Assembly (NCBI GenBank): GCA_003162335.1
Contig: PMMG01000137.1
Coordinates: forward strand, 1 to 32,718
DNA length: 32,718 bases
Direction: 5' to 3'
Origin: Dehalococcoidia bacterium
Lineage (GTDB): Bacteria; Chloroflexota; Dehalococcoidia; Dehalococcoidales; Fen-1064
Below, piece by piece: positions 17,750-25,943 of this stretch; the stretch's first letter is position 1; every line of letters begins with the position of its first letter. The translations under genes and the position numbers were made by a program. Below the pieces are notes generated by a model that was not told the origin of the DNA, made no database searches, and saw only the letters and a list, made by a program, of their open reading frames with translations.

Positions 17750-18611
17750 GAGCGTCTCCTTGTGCCAGAACCATCAGCAGAGCCGCGTTATAGTCGCTGT
17801 TATTACCAAAAAGCGCCGCGATCTTAACGAGGGATTCAAAATAATCACGGGCGTTTGGTTTATATGAATTTTCATTTGATTTGATCGTCGTCAGTTTAGT
17901 TAATATTGTTTTCACTTCCGGCGGCAAAAATCCGGCCACTTCCGATAATTCCAGAAGGGCCTGTGTTCTTTCTTTGCCCAGCCGTTTGGTTGCGTCTTCA
18001 ACCCAGCAAGCCAGACCGGCATAAGCCGCCAGGTCCGGTTGTCCTTTTACCGTCCGGCTGGCGCATAATTCAAAGCGGGGTCGTTCATTTTCATAGTCAT
18101 CCATCAGATTTGTGTCCTCACGGAGTGTTTCCGTGGATTTTTTACCGTTATGCTTATGTTCTATTTCAGTTTGTTCCATTGCTTTTCTCCCGTTTCCTTT
18201 ATGTTCGGGTTCGTAGCTTTCATTAGCGTGCGTTTCATTTTGGCGTGTTGTTTGTGCCGTTTTTTGTTCTTGTAACGGCTGAGCTTGAGCGGCTGCCTGC
18301 ACGGGGGCATTTGCGGCAGCGGAGATTGGTGCGGGTGCCGGCGCGGTGGCAGAGGGCGCAGCAGCTGTTTTTACTTCTGCTGCTGGTTGCGGCGGGCTTG
18401 TCTGGATCTGACGGTCGATGATAATCTGACTGGTATTATTGGCATTAGCCCTCTGTGAGTTAAACGGATTTTCTGCGTTGAGCACATTCTCCCGGATATC
18501 AAGCAAAACAGCCTGAACTTCATTTTTCAGGACTTTTATCTCGTTTTCCAGTTGGGTTATTTTGTCGCTAGTTTCCAAAGGAGTGCTCCTCAGGTTCATT
18601 CTAAGCTTCAC
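17742..18611 (-). CDS. ArlD/E-like archaellum cytosolic scaffold protein
   Basis: N-terminal coiled coil, A/P/Q-rich linker, C-terminal LAAYAGLACWVEDATKRLGKERTQALLELSEVAGFLPPEVKTILTKL, reminiscent of the FlaD/E domain (WleflvervG...dvLdyYveiGWIs..V). Located between archaellins and arlG. Confidence 0.65.
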   Translation of the reverse strand: MKLRMNLRSTPLETSDKITQLENEIKVLKNEVQAVLLDIRENVLNAENPFNSQRANANNTSQIIIDRQIQTSPPQPAAEVKTAAAPSATAPAPAPISAAANAPVQAAAQAQPLQEQKTAQTTRQNETHANESYEPEHKGNGRKAMEQTEIEHKHNGKKSTETLREDTNLMDDYENERPRFELCASRTVKGQPDLAAYAGLACWVEDATKRLGKERTQALLELSEVAGFLPPEVKTILTKLTTIKSNENSYKPNARDYFESLVKIAALFGNNSDYNAALLMVLAQGDARG

Positions 18612-18639
18612 CCCGGAAGCCTTTAATAAAATATTTTGC

Positions 18640-18668
18640 GGAGAGGCCGGTGTTTAGCCGGCCTCTCC
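18640..18668 (-). terminator. Strong hairpin downstream of archaellin genes (possible leaky terminator / RNA processing site)
   Basis: Perfect 11-bp stem GGAGAGGCCGG / CCGGCCTCTCC; the minus-strand 3' flank is GCAAAATATTTTATT. Confidence 0.6.
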
Positions 18669-18687
18669 AGCCTGCGGGGTGGAACTT

Positions 18688-19299
18688 TTAGTGTAAATCC
18701 ATCACGGTTTGGATTGCGCCGGGCAGAGTCCTCGTGATGGTAATCGCTGCGCCTTTCGGCGGGATCACTTGGATGGTGAAGGATCCGTAACCGGCCAGCG
18801 TATTTGTTGGCAGGGTTACTGTTATCTTCATCTGTTCGTCGGCGTCCAGCATTGTGGCTACGCCGCGCTCTTTACCTTCCAGTGCGGCGGCCCAATTGCC
18901 GGTACCGGTGGCACCACCAATATTGGGTACATTTGCGCCGGTAGAATCAGTGTAGTTAATGACTACGCCGTTGTTCGGGGGTGCCGTCATGTCGACTGCG
19001 TCGTCCTGCAGCACCGAAGCCAGGGTGAATTGTACGGAATCGACTGTTGCAGCCGTGTTACCGTTGGCCGGTGTGCCCATACAAATGACATCACCTCTCA
19101 ATTCCATTGAAGCAGAAGCCTGGTCGAGTCCCTTGTACACCGCGGCTTTACCCTTTTCAGAGGAGAAGATACCGGCGGATAGTACGCTGTAAGCTAAGAC
19201 TGACGCCACGGTCACGAAGGCGATCAGGATAATAGCTGTTTCAAGGCCGGTAATACCTTTTTCCCCGCGATGTAAACCCTTGAAGAACTTTTTGATCAT
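18688..19299 (-). CDS. arlB: Archaellin, copy 3
   Basis: Class III signal peptide MIKKFFKGLHRGEKG|ITGLETAIILIAFVTVASVLAYSVLSAGIF; C-terminus ITRTLPGAIQTVMDLH. Confidence 0.92.
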   Translation of the reverse strand: MIKKFFKGLHRGEKGITGLETAIILIAFVTVASVLAYSVLSAGIFSSEKGKAAVYKGLDQASASMELRGDVICMGTPANGNTAATVDSVQFTLASVLQDDAVDMTAPPNNGVVINYTDSTGANVPNIGGATGTGNWAAALEGKERGVATMLDADEQMKITVTLPTNTLAGYGSFTIQVIPPKGAAITITRTLPGAIQTVMDLH

Positions 19300-19350
19300 C
19301 GTTATTTAACTCCCTTTTTATTATTTTTAGCCGTTCTCAAGCTAAATTGA

Positions 19351-19962
19351 TTAATGTAAATCCATGACATCGGCGATGGCACCCGGCAGCGTGCGGGTAA
19401 TGGTGATCGCTGCGCCCTTCGGTGGGATTATCTGCAGGGTGAACGTGCTGTAAGCAGCCAGTGCGTTGGAAGTGGGCAACGTTACAGTTACAATCATTTG
19501 CTCATCGGCATCCAGCATGTTGACGGTACCGCGCTCGGCGCCAACCAGTGCGGCAGACCATGTGCCGCTGGCGGCGGCGGAGCCACTGCCCATGTCTGAG
19601 ACATCCATACCGTTGGAATCGGTGTAATTAATGACAACGGAATTGTTCGTGGGAGCTGTCATGTCAACCGAATCATCCTGTAATACGGAAGCAACTGTAA
19701 ATTGAATGCTGCTTACCTTTGTGCCGTTGGATGACAGCGCCAGGACTGAACCTCTCAGTTCCATGGAAGCAGAAGCCTGGTCGAGTCCTTTATAGACCGC
19801 TGCTTTGCCTTTCTCAGATGAGAAGATACCGGCAGATAATACACTGTAGGCTAAGACTGATGCTACAGTTACGAAAGCAATCAAAATGATCGCTGTTTCA
19901 AGGCCCGTGATGCCTTTTTGTCCGCGATGCAGACCTTTAAAGAACCTGTTGAATTTGCTCAT
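19351..19962 (-). CDS. arlB: Archaellin, copy 2
   Basis: MSKFNRFFKGLHRGQKG|ITGLETAIILIAFVTVASVLAYSVLSAGIF; C-terminus ITRTLPGAIADVMDLH. Confidence 0.93.
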   Translation of the reverse strand: MSKFNRFFKGLHRGQKGITGLETAIILIAFVTVASVLAYSVLSAGIFSSEKGKAAVYKGLDQASASMELRGSVLALSSNGTKVSSIQFTVASVLQDDSVDMTAPTNNSVVINYTDSNGMDVSDMGSGSAAASGTWSAALVGAERGTVNMLDADEQMIVTVTLPTSNALAAYSTFTLQIIPPKGAAITITRTLPGAIADVMDLH

Positions 19963-20009
19963 TTTATTTACTCCTTTTTTATTATTTATGATCTTTTTTC
20001 AACAATTGA

Positions 20010-20591
20010 TTAATGTAAATCCATGACATCGGAGATCGCGCCCGGCAGGGTGCGGGTGATTGTGATCGCTGCGCCCTTCGGCGGGATTACCTGGATGGTG
20101 AACGTGCTATAGGCTGCCAAAGTGTTGGTAGGTAATGTTACGTCAATAACCATTTGCTCGTCGGCATCCAGCATCCCGGCAACGCCGCGTTCTTTACCAA
20201 CCAGTGTCGCGGTCCAGGTTTGAACGTCAGTGCTGTTTAAACCGGTGGAATCCGTGTAATTGATGACAACCGAGTTATTCCCGGGAGGGGTCATGTCTAC
20301 CGAGTCATCCTGTAATACGGAAGCTACGGTAAATTTGACATCTGTGACCGCACCGGCAGTAGCAAGAGCCAGGACTGAACCTCTGATTTCCATTGAAGCA
20401 GAAGCCTGGTCAAGTCCTTTGTAGACCGCTGCTTTGCCTTTCTCAGATGAGAAGATACCGGCAGACAGCACGCTGTAGGCTAAGACTGATGCCACCGTGA
20501 CGAAGGCGATTAAGATGATGGCCGTTTCCAGACCGGTGATACCTTTTTGTCCGCGATGCAGACCTTTGAAGAACCTGTTGAATTTGTTCAT
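20010..20591 (-). CDS. arlB: Archaellin, copy 1
   Basis: MNKFNRFFKGLHRGQKG|ITGLETAIILIAFVTVASVLAYSVLSAGIF; C-terminus ITRTLPGAISDVMDLH; good SD AAAGGAG. Confidence 0.93.
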   Translation of the reverse strand: MNKFNRFFKGLHRGQKGITGLETAIILIAFVTVASVLAYSVLSAGIFSSEKGKAAVYKGLDQASASMEIRGSVLALATAGAVTDVKFTVASVLQDDSVDMTPPGNNSVVINYTDSTGLNSTDVQTWTATLVGKERGVAGMLDADEQMVIDVTLPTNTLAAYSTFTIQVIPPKGAAITITRTLPGAISDVMDLH

Positions 20592-20686
20592 TCTATTACT
20601 CCTTTTTCGTTTTGTTTAATTTGTGAATTAAAATTTTCTGGTTTCGGATTTCCCGGGGGTGCCCTGCATATTTGTGATGTCACATC

Positions 20687-21178
20687 TCATGCACCTCCTG
20701 GTTCAGTCTCAGGACCAGGTTGGATGTCCCTGGAGAAAATACTGGATGGAATTGGTTGGCCGTGAGACCATGCGCGTACTTCTTTGATGATCGGTAACAG
20801 ATCAAGTGCATCAATCTTCCGGTATAACAACGCCGCGACCTTCGACTTAAGCGCGCATCTGAGAAACCGGAAAGGATTATCGGATACTATTATTGTTCGT
20901 GTATTCATTTCCATTCTGCATAATGTTAGTAGAGTTTTATTAAAGATATCGGGAGATGTCCCGCTGTCGGTTACCGCAACGATCACGTCCGGTAAATCCA
21001 CACCGACCATTGCTTCAATTTCGGTATCGTCTTTTGCTTCACTGACAATCAGAGATTCGCTTTCTGATTCAAGTGATTTTTTCAGTTTCTTCGTCTGGTT
21101 GCTCCCCACCAGAAGGATGTGGGTATCCTCATTAGTTGAAGAGACGTTGCCTTTTAATTCGGTTGTTAACACATCCAT
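20687..21178 (-). CDS. Degenerate (pseudo) receiver-domain protein upstream of archaellins
   Basis: REC-like pattern (THILLVGSNQT... LPDVIVAVTDSG... TRTIIVSDN... AALLYRKIDALDLLPIIKEV) lacking the phospho-acceptor Asp. Start revised to ATG 21178 after GAGGAAG. Confidence 0.6.
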   Translation of the reverse strand: MDVLTTELKGNVSSTNEDTHILLVGSNQTKKLKKSLESESESLIVSEAKDDTEIEAMVGVDLPDVIVAVTDSGTSPDIFNKTLLTLCRMEMNTRTIIVSDNPFRFLRCALKSKVAALLYRKIDALDLLPIIKEVRAWSHGQPIPSSIFSRDIQPGPETEPGGA

Positions 21179-21392
21179 GTTTTTCTGCTTCCTCAATTAT
21201 TGATAAAACAATTATCTGATTTACTGCCTGTCTGCGTAAGACATAAACGGATTATTAAAGGGAACCGGGTATACCACTTCTTTTGGCCTAAGATGTCAGG
21301 AAAAAGATACTTTTGGTTCATTAAATTCAATTTCTCCCTATTAATAACTTATAGCCTGTATCCCGGTTATCTTCGCCATAAAATTCAGTGCT

Positions 21393-21683
21393 CTACCTCC
21401 TGGCCTTTATTTGTATGAATTTCAGGAAAAGCAATAATAATGAAGCCATCACCAGCAAATACGATGTCAGCCATATGGTCGTGATTTGCACGCGGCTGAT
21501 CTGAATCCCACTTGCCAGCAGCGTTTCAAAAACTGCCATGCACGCCCAGCCGGTTGCCAGCACGATCCAGAACATCCATCTCTCGCCGATTCTCTTTAAT
21601 GTAATGAAATAACCCCCTGCGGCCAGGACCACTATGGACCACGTAAACACGCAGTTAGTCACATTGATAACCATTTGATTCAT
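21393..21683 (-). CDS. Small integral membrane protein
   Basis: 96 aa, about three hydrophobic segments, AGGAGG upstream of the ATG. Confidence 0.6.
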   Translation of the reverse strand: MNQMVINVTNCVFTWSIVVLAAGGYFITLKRIGERWMFWIVLATGWACMAVFETLLASGIQISRVQITTIWLTSYLLVMASLLLLFLKFIQIKARR

Positions 21684-21930
21684 GTTGCCCTGCCTCCTTG
21701 TCCTTCTTTACTTTTCGGGAAATGTTTAAGTTACTACTTCATTCTGACGCGGCAGTCAATTTTCCGTAAGGCATAAAGGTACACTTAATCCAAACCGGGA
21801 GGTTCAATATTCTGAGACAGACGTATCACCGCACAGTTATTTCGTGATGAGAAAGCATTTTTAAGGATTGTAATGCTGTGCCTTATTCGAAAATATAAGT
21901 ATTTGATAAAAACTGGCGACCAAAACGTTA

Positions 21931-21952
21931 ATCGAGTATAATCGAGTATAAT
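21931..21952 (+). repeat. Tandem 10-bp repeat ATCGAGTATA x2 creating two TATAAT boxes
   Basis: atcgagtata atcgagtata at in the divergent intergenic region. Confidence 0.7.
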
Positions 21953-22021
21953 TAGTCAACCGGGGGATTTTTGCCCATGCTGTTTTAATGAATCACTAGT
22001 GAATTCACTGATGTTATGAAC

Positions 22022-22049
22022 TTGCAATTGTACATAATAGTGCTATAAT
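22022..22049 (+). promoter_or_regulatory. Sigma70-type promoter (extended -10) for the CHASE4 histidine kinase
   Basis: TTGCAA, 16-nt spacer, TGcTATAAT; about 75 bp upstream of the ATG at 22123. Confidence 0.6.
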
Positions 22050-22122
22050 GAACAGCAAATTACATTTACGTTGTAAACCTTAACAGATACAAACGGGCCG
22101 CATTTCTACGGAGGTACCTCCC

Positions 22123-24264
22123 ATGTCTATCGGTAAAAAACTATTGATCGCCGTTATTTTTTTAATTTTCTTTTCTTTTTTGACAACATTGTGTTTTTCT
22201 ATAGTAATTTTCCGCAGCAGTTATTCCAACCTGGAAAAAAAGACCCTGGATAATAATATTGAAAGAGTAGTTAATGGCTTATCCGTCGTTACCAAAAGAC
22301 TAGCTGCCGATACAGGGGATTGGGCGGTCCGGGATGATACTTATAATTTTGCCCTTAATGGTAATGACGACTATATAAAGAAAAACTTCATCGATCAGAT
22401 TTTTGAAAATAAAAACCTTAATTTGATCGTAATCCTCGATAAAAACGGGCAGATCGTTCATGGAAAAGCCTATGATCTGGAAAAACATCAGGAAATACCT
22501 ATTCCCCAGGAGATATATCGTTACATATCTTCCGCTACTTTCGCCGGACACAAGGATAATTCGTCCGGCGAAAGTACCGACGTCATACTTTTACCGGATT
22601 CCCCCCTTTTAGTTTCGTTACATCCCATTTTGAGCAGTTTGTCCCAGGGGCCAAGCAGCGGCGTCCTTATTTTTGGCGTTCTGATGGATAGCGCCTTTGT
22701 AAACGACCTTTCCCAAACTACCGCTTCGTCTATCAGCCTCTGGCAAGAAAATGATACCCGGATACCGGTCGATATCATGAAAGCCCGCACCGCTTTAACC
22801 GCCCCCGCGGTCAATTATACCGAGACGTTAAATACAAACTACGCTGCCGGATATACCTTGCTCAATGATGTTTATGGTAATCCGGCGGTTATTCTCAAGA
22901 CAACCGTGCCGCGGGATGTTTACAATCAGGGACGGCTGACTGTTATATTTTTGTTCGCCGTGCTGGCGTTATCCAGCGTTTTATTTGGTTTGATATTCAT
23001 ATTTATTATGAAGAAGACCATTTTAACGCGCTTCGATGCATTAGCTGAAGGCGTCAGTATTATTGGGCATACTGGCGACGTTTCCAGTACCATCGCTTTG
23101 CCTGCATCTATATTGGGAAAGAAAGATGAAATAACTGATCTGGCAGATAATATTAATATGATGCTCGGAAAAATTGAGGAAACGGAATTTACCCTGCATC
23201 ATCAGCAGCATCTCTTTGAACGCCTTCTATTATATATACCGGCTGTCATTCTGGTGGTCGACGGGCAGGAAAATATTATGCTGGCGAACAAGGCGTTCTG
23301 TGCGCTTTTTAACATTAACGAGGCTGAGGTAATTGGTAAACACCTCAGTAATTTTGTTCCCTTCGAAGAAATAGTACATACCGGTGACAAAGTCAGTGAA
23401 GTAGAAGGGTCGGTTCTTGTTATTGAGCGCCGTTTTAAAGTCGGTGAACATGAAAAAACATTTGAACTTACTATTATTACGATGAGTCCTAATGAATATC
23501 TGATCATTGGGCGGGATGTCACCGGTGAGCGGGAAGAGCAGGAGAAATTATATTTGAATGACCGCTTAGCCTCCGTCGGTGAAATGGCAGCCGGTATTGC
23601 CCACGAACTCAATAATCCTTTGACCGGTATTGTCATGCTGTCGCAATTACTGATGCAGACGGACTTTCCAGAAGATGTAAAAAAGGATCTCAGTGATATT
23701 AATAGTGAAGCCAGCCGGGCCACTGATGTTGTTCGGAATTTGCTTGCATTCGCGCGTAAACAACCGCCTGCCAAGCGCTTGACACAGATTAATAAAATCA
23801 TCAACGATGTGCTCCGCCTGCGGCACTATGAGCAGACGGTAAACAATATCGAGGTCGCGGCACTGCTGGACCCTGATTTACCGGAAATTATGGTAGACAA
23901 TATTCAGATTCAACAGGTTTTTCTAAACCTGATATTAAATGCCGAATATTCCATGACGCATGCCCGCAAAAAGGGCAAATTACAGGTTGAGAGCTCCGTC
24001 ATTGATAGTAAAGTTGTAGTCTCGTTTACCGATGACGGCGAAGGTATCAAAGAGGAAAACATGAAGAAACTGTTCCAGCCGTTCTTCACCACCAAAGAAG
24101 TCGGCGTAGGCACGGGCCTGGGATTAAGTCTCTGTTACGGTATCGTTAAAAGACACGGCGGTATGATATACGTGAAAAGTAAATACGGCAGTGGTGCTAC
24201 ATTCACCATCGAGCTGCCAATCGATACTTCTATTAATAATGGAGATGAAAGTGGAACAAAGTAG
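22123..24264 (+). CDS. CHASE4-HAMP-PAS-HisKA-HATPase sensor histidine kinase
   Basis: Two TMs flanking a CHASE4-like domain (DTGDWAVRDDTYNFALNGNDDYIKKNF), H-box ASVGEMAAGIAHELNNPL, GTGLGLSLCYGIVKRHGG. Confidence 0.9.
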   Translation: MSIGKKLLIAVIFLIFFSFLTTLCFSIVIFRSSYSNLEKKTLDNNIERVVNGLSVVTKRLAADTGDWAVRDDTYNFALNGNDDYIKKNFIDQIFENKNLNLIVILDKNGQIVHGKAYDLEKHQEIPIPQEIYRYISSATFAGHKDNSSGESTDVILLPDSPLLVSLHPILSSLSQGPSSGVLIFGVLMDSAFVNDLSQTTASSISLWQENDTRIPVDIMKARTALTAPAVNYTETLNTNYAAGYTLLNDVYGNPAVILKTTVPRDVYNQGRLTVIFLFAVLALSSVLFGLIFIFIMKKTILTRFDALAEGVSIIGHTGDVSSTIALPASILGKKDEITDLADNINMMLGKIEETEFTLHHQQHLFERLLLYIPAVILVVDGQENIMLANKAFCALFNINEAEVIGKHLSNFVPFEEIVHTGDKVSEVEGSVLVIERRFKVGEHEKTFELTIITMSPNEYLIIGRDVTGEREEQEKLYLNDRLASVGEMAAGIAHELNNPLTGIVMLSQLLMQTDFPEDVKKDLSDINSEASRATDVVRNLLAFARKQPPAKRLTQINKIINDVLRLRHYEQTVNNIEVAALLDPDLPEIMVDNIQIQQVFLNLILNAEYSMTHARKKGKLQVESSVIDSKVVVSFTDDGEGIKEENMKKLFQPFFTTKEVGVGTGLGLSLCYGIVKRHGGMIYVKSKYGSGATFTIELPIDTSINNGDESGTK

Positions 24265-24652
24265 CGGAACGAAAAATTTGCTTGTTGTGGAAGATGAAAC
24301 GGTTATCAGTGCTATTTGCCACAGAGTGTTATCTAAAGAAGGATTCAATGTAATTCTGGCCGGGGATGGCAGAAAAGCGATCAAGTTGTTAGCTGAGAAT
24401 AAGATTGATCTTTGCCTTTTGGACATCAGAACTCCTGGCATTGATGGCCTCGAACTTTATGAACATATTCGCCAGACTTTCCCGGAACTGGCATTCAAAG
24501 TAATTTTTATGACCGGAGATTCACTCTCCCGGAATATTCCTGAATTCGCCAACGAGGTTGGGTGCCAGCTGCTGGAAAAACCATTTACGACCAACGAGCT
24601 GATATCCGCCATAAGAAATCTCTGTTTAGTTTCTGCTCCCTTTGAGGAATGA
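24251..24652 (+). CDS. Single-domain response regulator
   Basis: REC: LLVVEDETVI, LCLLDIRTPGIDGLEL, FMTGDS, LLEKPFT. Start revised to GTG 24251 after GGAG; overlaps the kinase stop. Confidence 0.85.
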   Translation: MEQSSGTKNLLVVEDETVISAICHRVLSKEGFNVILAGDGRKAIKLLAENKIDLCLLDIRTPGIDGLELYEHIRQTFPELAFKVIFMTGDSLSRNIPEFANEVGCQLLEKPFTTNELISAIRNLCLVSAPFEE

Positions 24653-24889
24653 AGCCTCAGTTGTAAGTACCATGGAAATAATAAGATACTGAACTATTTT
24701 TCCTCGCCACCTGCAAGAGGAAGTACTTTTGATCTTAAATCAAAATGTATGGAGCGGATTAAGGTGGGGAAATTGAATCAATTTAAATTTTGGTTATCGG
24801 TATTTGAAAATTTCAGGTGAGGGATTATGCTTTAATCCCATACTTCTCAATATTAATATGCTTAATCTGCATTATTCCCTTAAAAAATA

Positions 24890-24918
24890 AAAACTCACAG
24901 CGGTCAGCTGTGAGTTTT
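24890..24918. terminator. Bidirectional intrinsic terminator
   Basis: AAAACTCACAGC-GGTCA-GCTGTGAGTTTT, perfect 12-bp stem with T tract, between convergent genes. Confidence 0.85.
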
Positions 24919-24985
24919 TAAATCTGTAAAACCTAACTTAGTCCCTTCCCCGGCATTGGAGCTGGCCAGAGTGAGGTGGTATTTC

Positions 24986-25633
24986 TCAGGAAATCAATTT
25001 TTGCCTGATTGCTTCGGAAACCGCGTGCGGACGGTCGTTTACCCCGAGTTTATCAAAGATCTGTCCTACTTCTCTTTTCACCGTAGATAGACTGATATAT
25101 AATTGTTCCCCGATTTCGGAAGTATTTTTACCCTCGGCGATCAACTTCAGCACTTCGATCTCGCGCGAACTCAGTATTAAGGATTGTCCTTTTTGTCTGA
25201 GTCCGGCCAGTTCAGTCATTAAATTCCGTGTCAATGATGGTGAGATCGGGCAAAGGCCCTGAAATACCTGATGCACTGCGTTGGCAATTTCTTTCGGTGC
25301 GGAATCTTTCTGCAGATAGCCGGATGCGCCGGCTTCCATCGCTTTTTCTACCAGATCGTCGCCGCACATCGTCAACATCAGTATTCTCACATTGGAGAAT
25401 CTTGCTTTTAGTTCCCTCGTTGCGGATACTCCATCCATTACCGGCATCTTCAAGTCCATTACAATTACGTCTGGTAAGAGACTTGTTGCCATAGAAATGG
25501 CTTCACTGCCATTCCTTGCTACGCTGACTACTTCTATATCCGGATCCAGCCCTAGGATACGTCGTAACCCTTCCAGCACCACTGTGTGGTCATCTACCAG
25601 CAGGACTTTGATCTTTGTAATTGTTTCGTTCAT
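24986..25633 (-). CDS. NarL/FixJ-family response regulator
   Basis: REC (LLVDDHTVVLEGLRRIL, VIVMDLKMPVMDG) plus LuxR HTH (LSSREIEVLKLIAEGKNTSEIGEQLYISLSTVKREVGQIFDKLGVNDR). Confidence 0.93.
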   Translation of the reverse strand: MNETITKIKVLLVDDHTVVLEGLRRILGLDPDIEVVSVARNGSEAISMATSLLPDVIVMDLKMPVMDGVSATRELKARFSNVRILMLTMCGDDLVEKAMEAGASGYLQKDSAPKEIANAVHQVFQGLCPISPSLTRNLMTELAGLRQKGQSLILSSREIEVLKLIAEGKNTSEIGEQLYISLSTVKREVGQIFDKLGVNDRPHAVSEAIRQKLIS

Positions 25634-25739
25634 TTATGCACCTCATCTTCAGTAACGGTCATTGAGTTTTTGTATTAATAATTATCCCTGTTATATTCTT
25701 TATTGTTCTATTTTTTACTGGTATATATCGTGTATAGTT

Positions 25740-25943
25740 TTATTCGCCTTCGTTTATCCGGTTTGCTTGTACAACGATTGAGTCCAGTTCCTCTCGTGTA
25801 AATAGCCGCCATCCCCGCATATCTCTTCTTTTGGCATCGAGGAAAGTGCCTTCCCGCAGCCAACGGAAGAACGTAGGTTTGCTGATTCCTGCCGCCTGGC
25901 ATACTTCCGCGGTTCGATAATACTTTTTAGTCTCAATTTTCAT
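25740..25943 (-). CDS. MerR/excisionase-like helix-turn-helix protein
   Basis: KYYRTAEVCQAAGISKPTFFRWLREGTFLDAKRRDMRGWRLFTREELDSIV. Start revised to ATG 25943 after GAGGAG. Confidence 0.75.
   Translation of the reverse strand: MKIETKKYYRTAEVCQAAGISKPTFFRWLREGTFLDAKRRDMRGWRLFTREELDSIVVQANRINEGE

Noticed and set aside
20673-20684. Inverted repeat TGTGA-TG-TCACA upstream of archaellin 1
   Set aside because: Half-sites resemble CRP/FNR, but the 2-nt spacing is wrong for the canonical 6-nt spacer; no other support.
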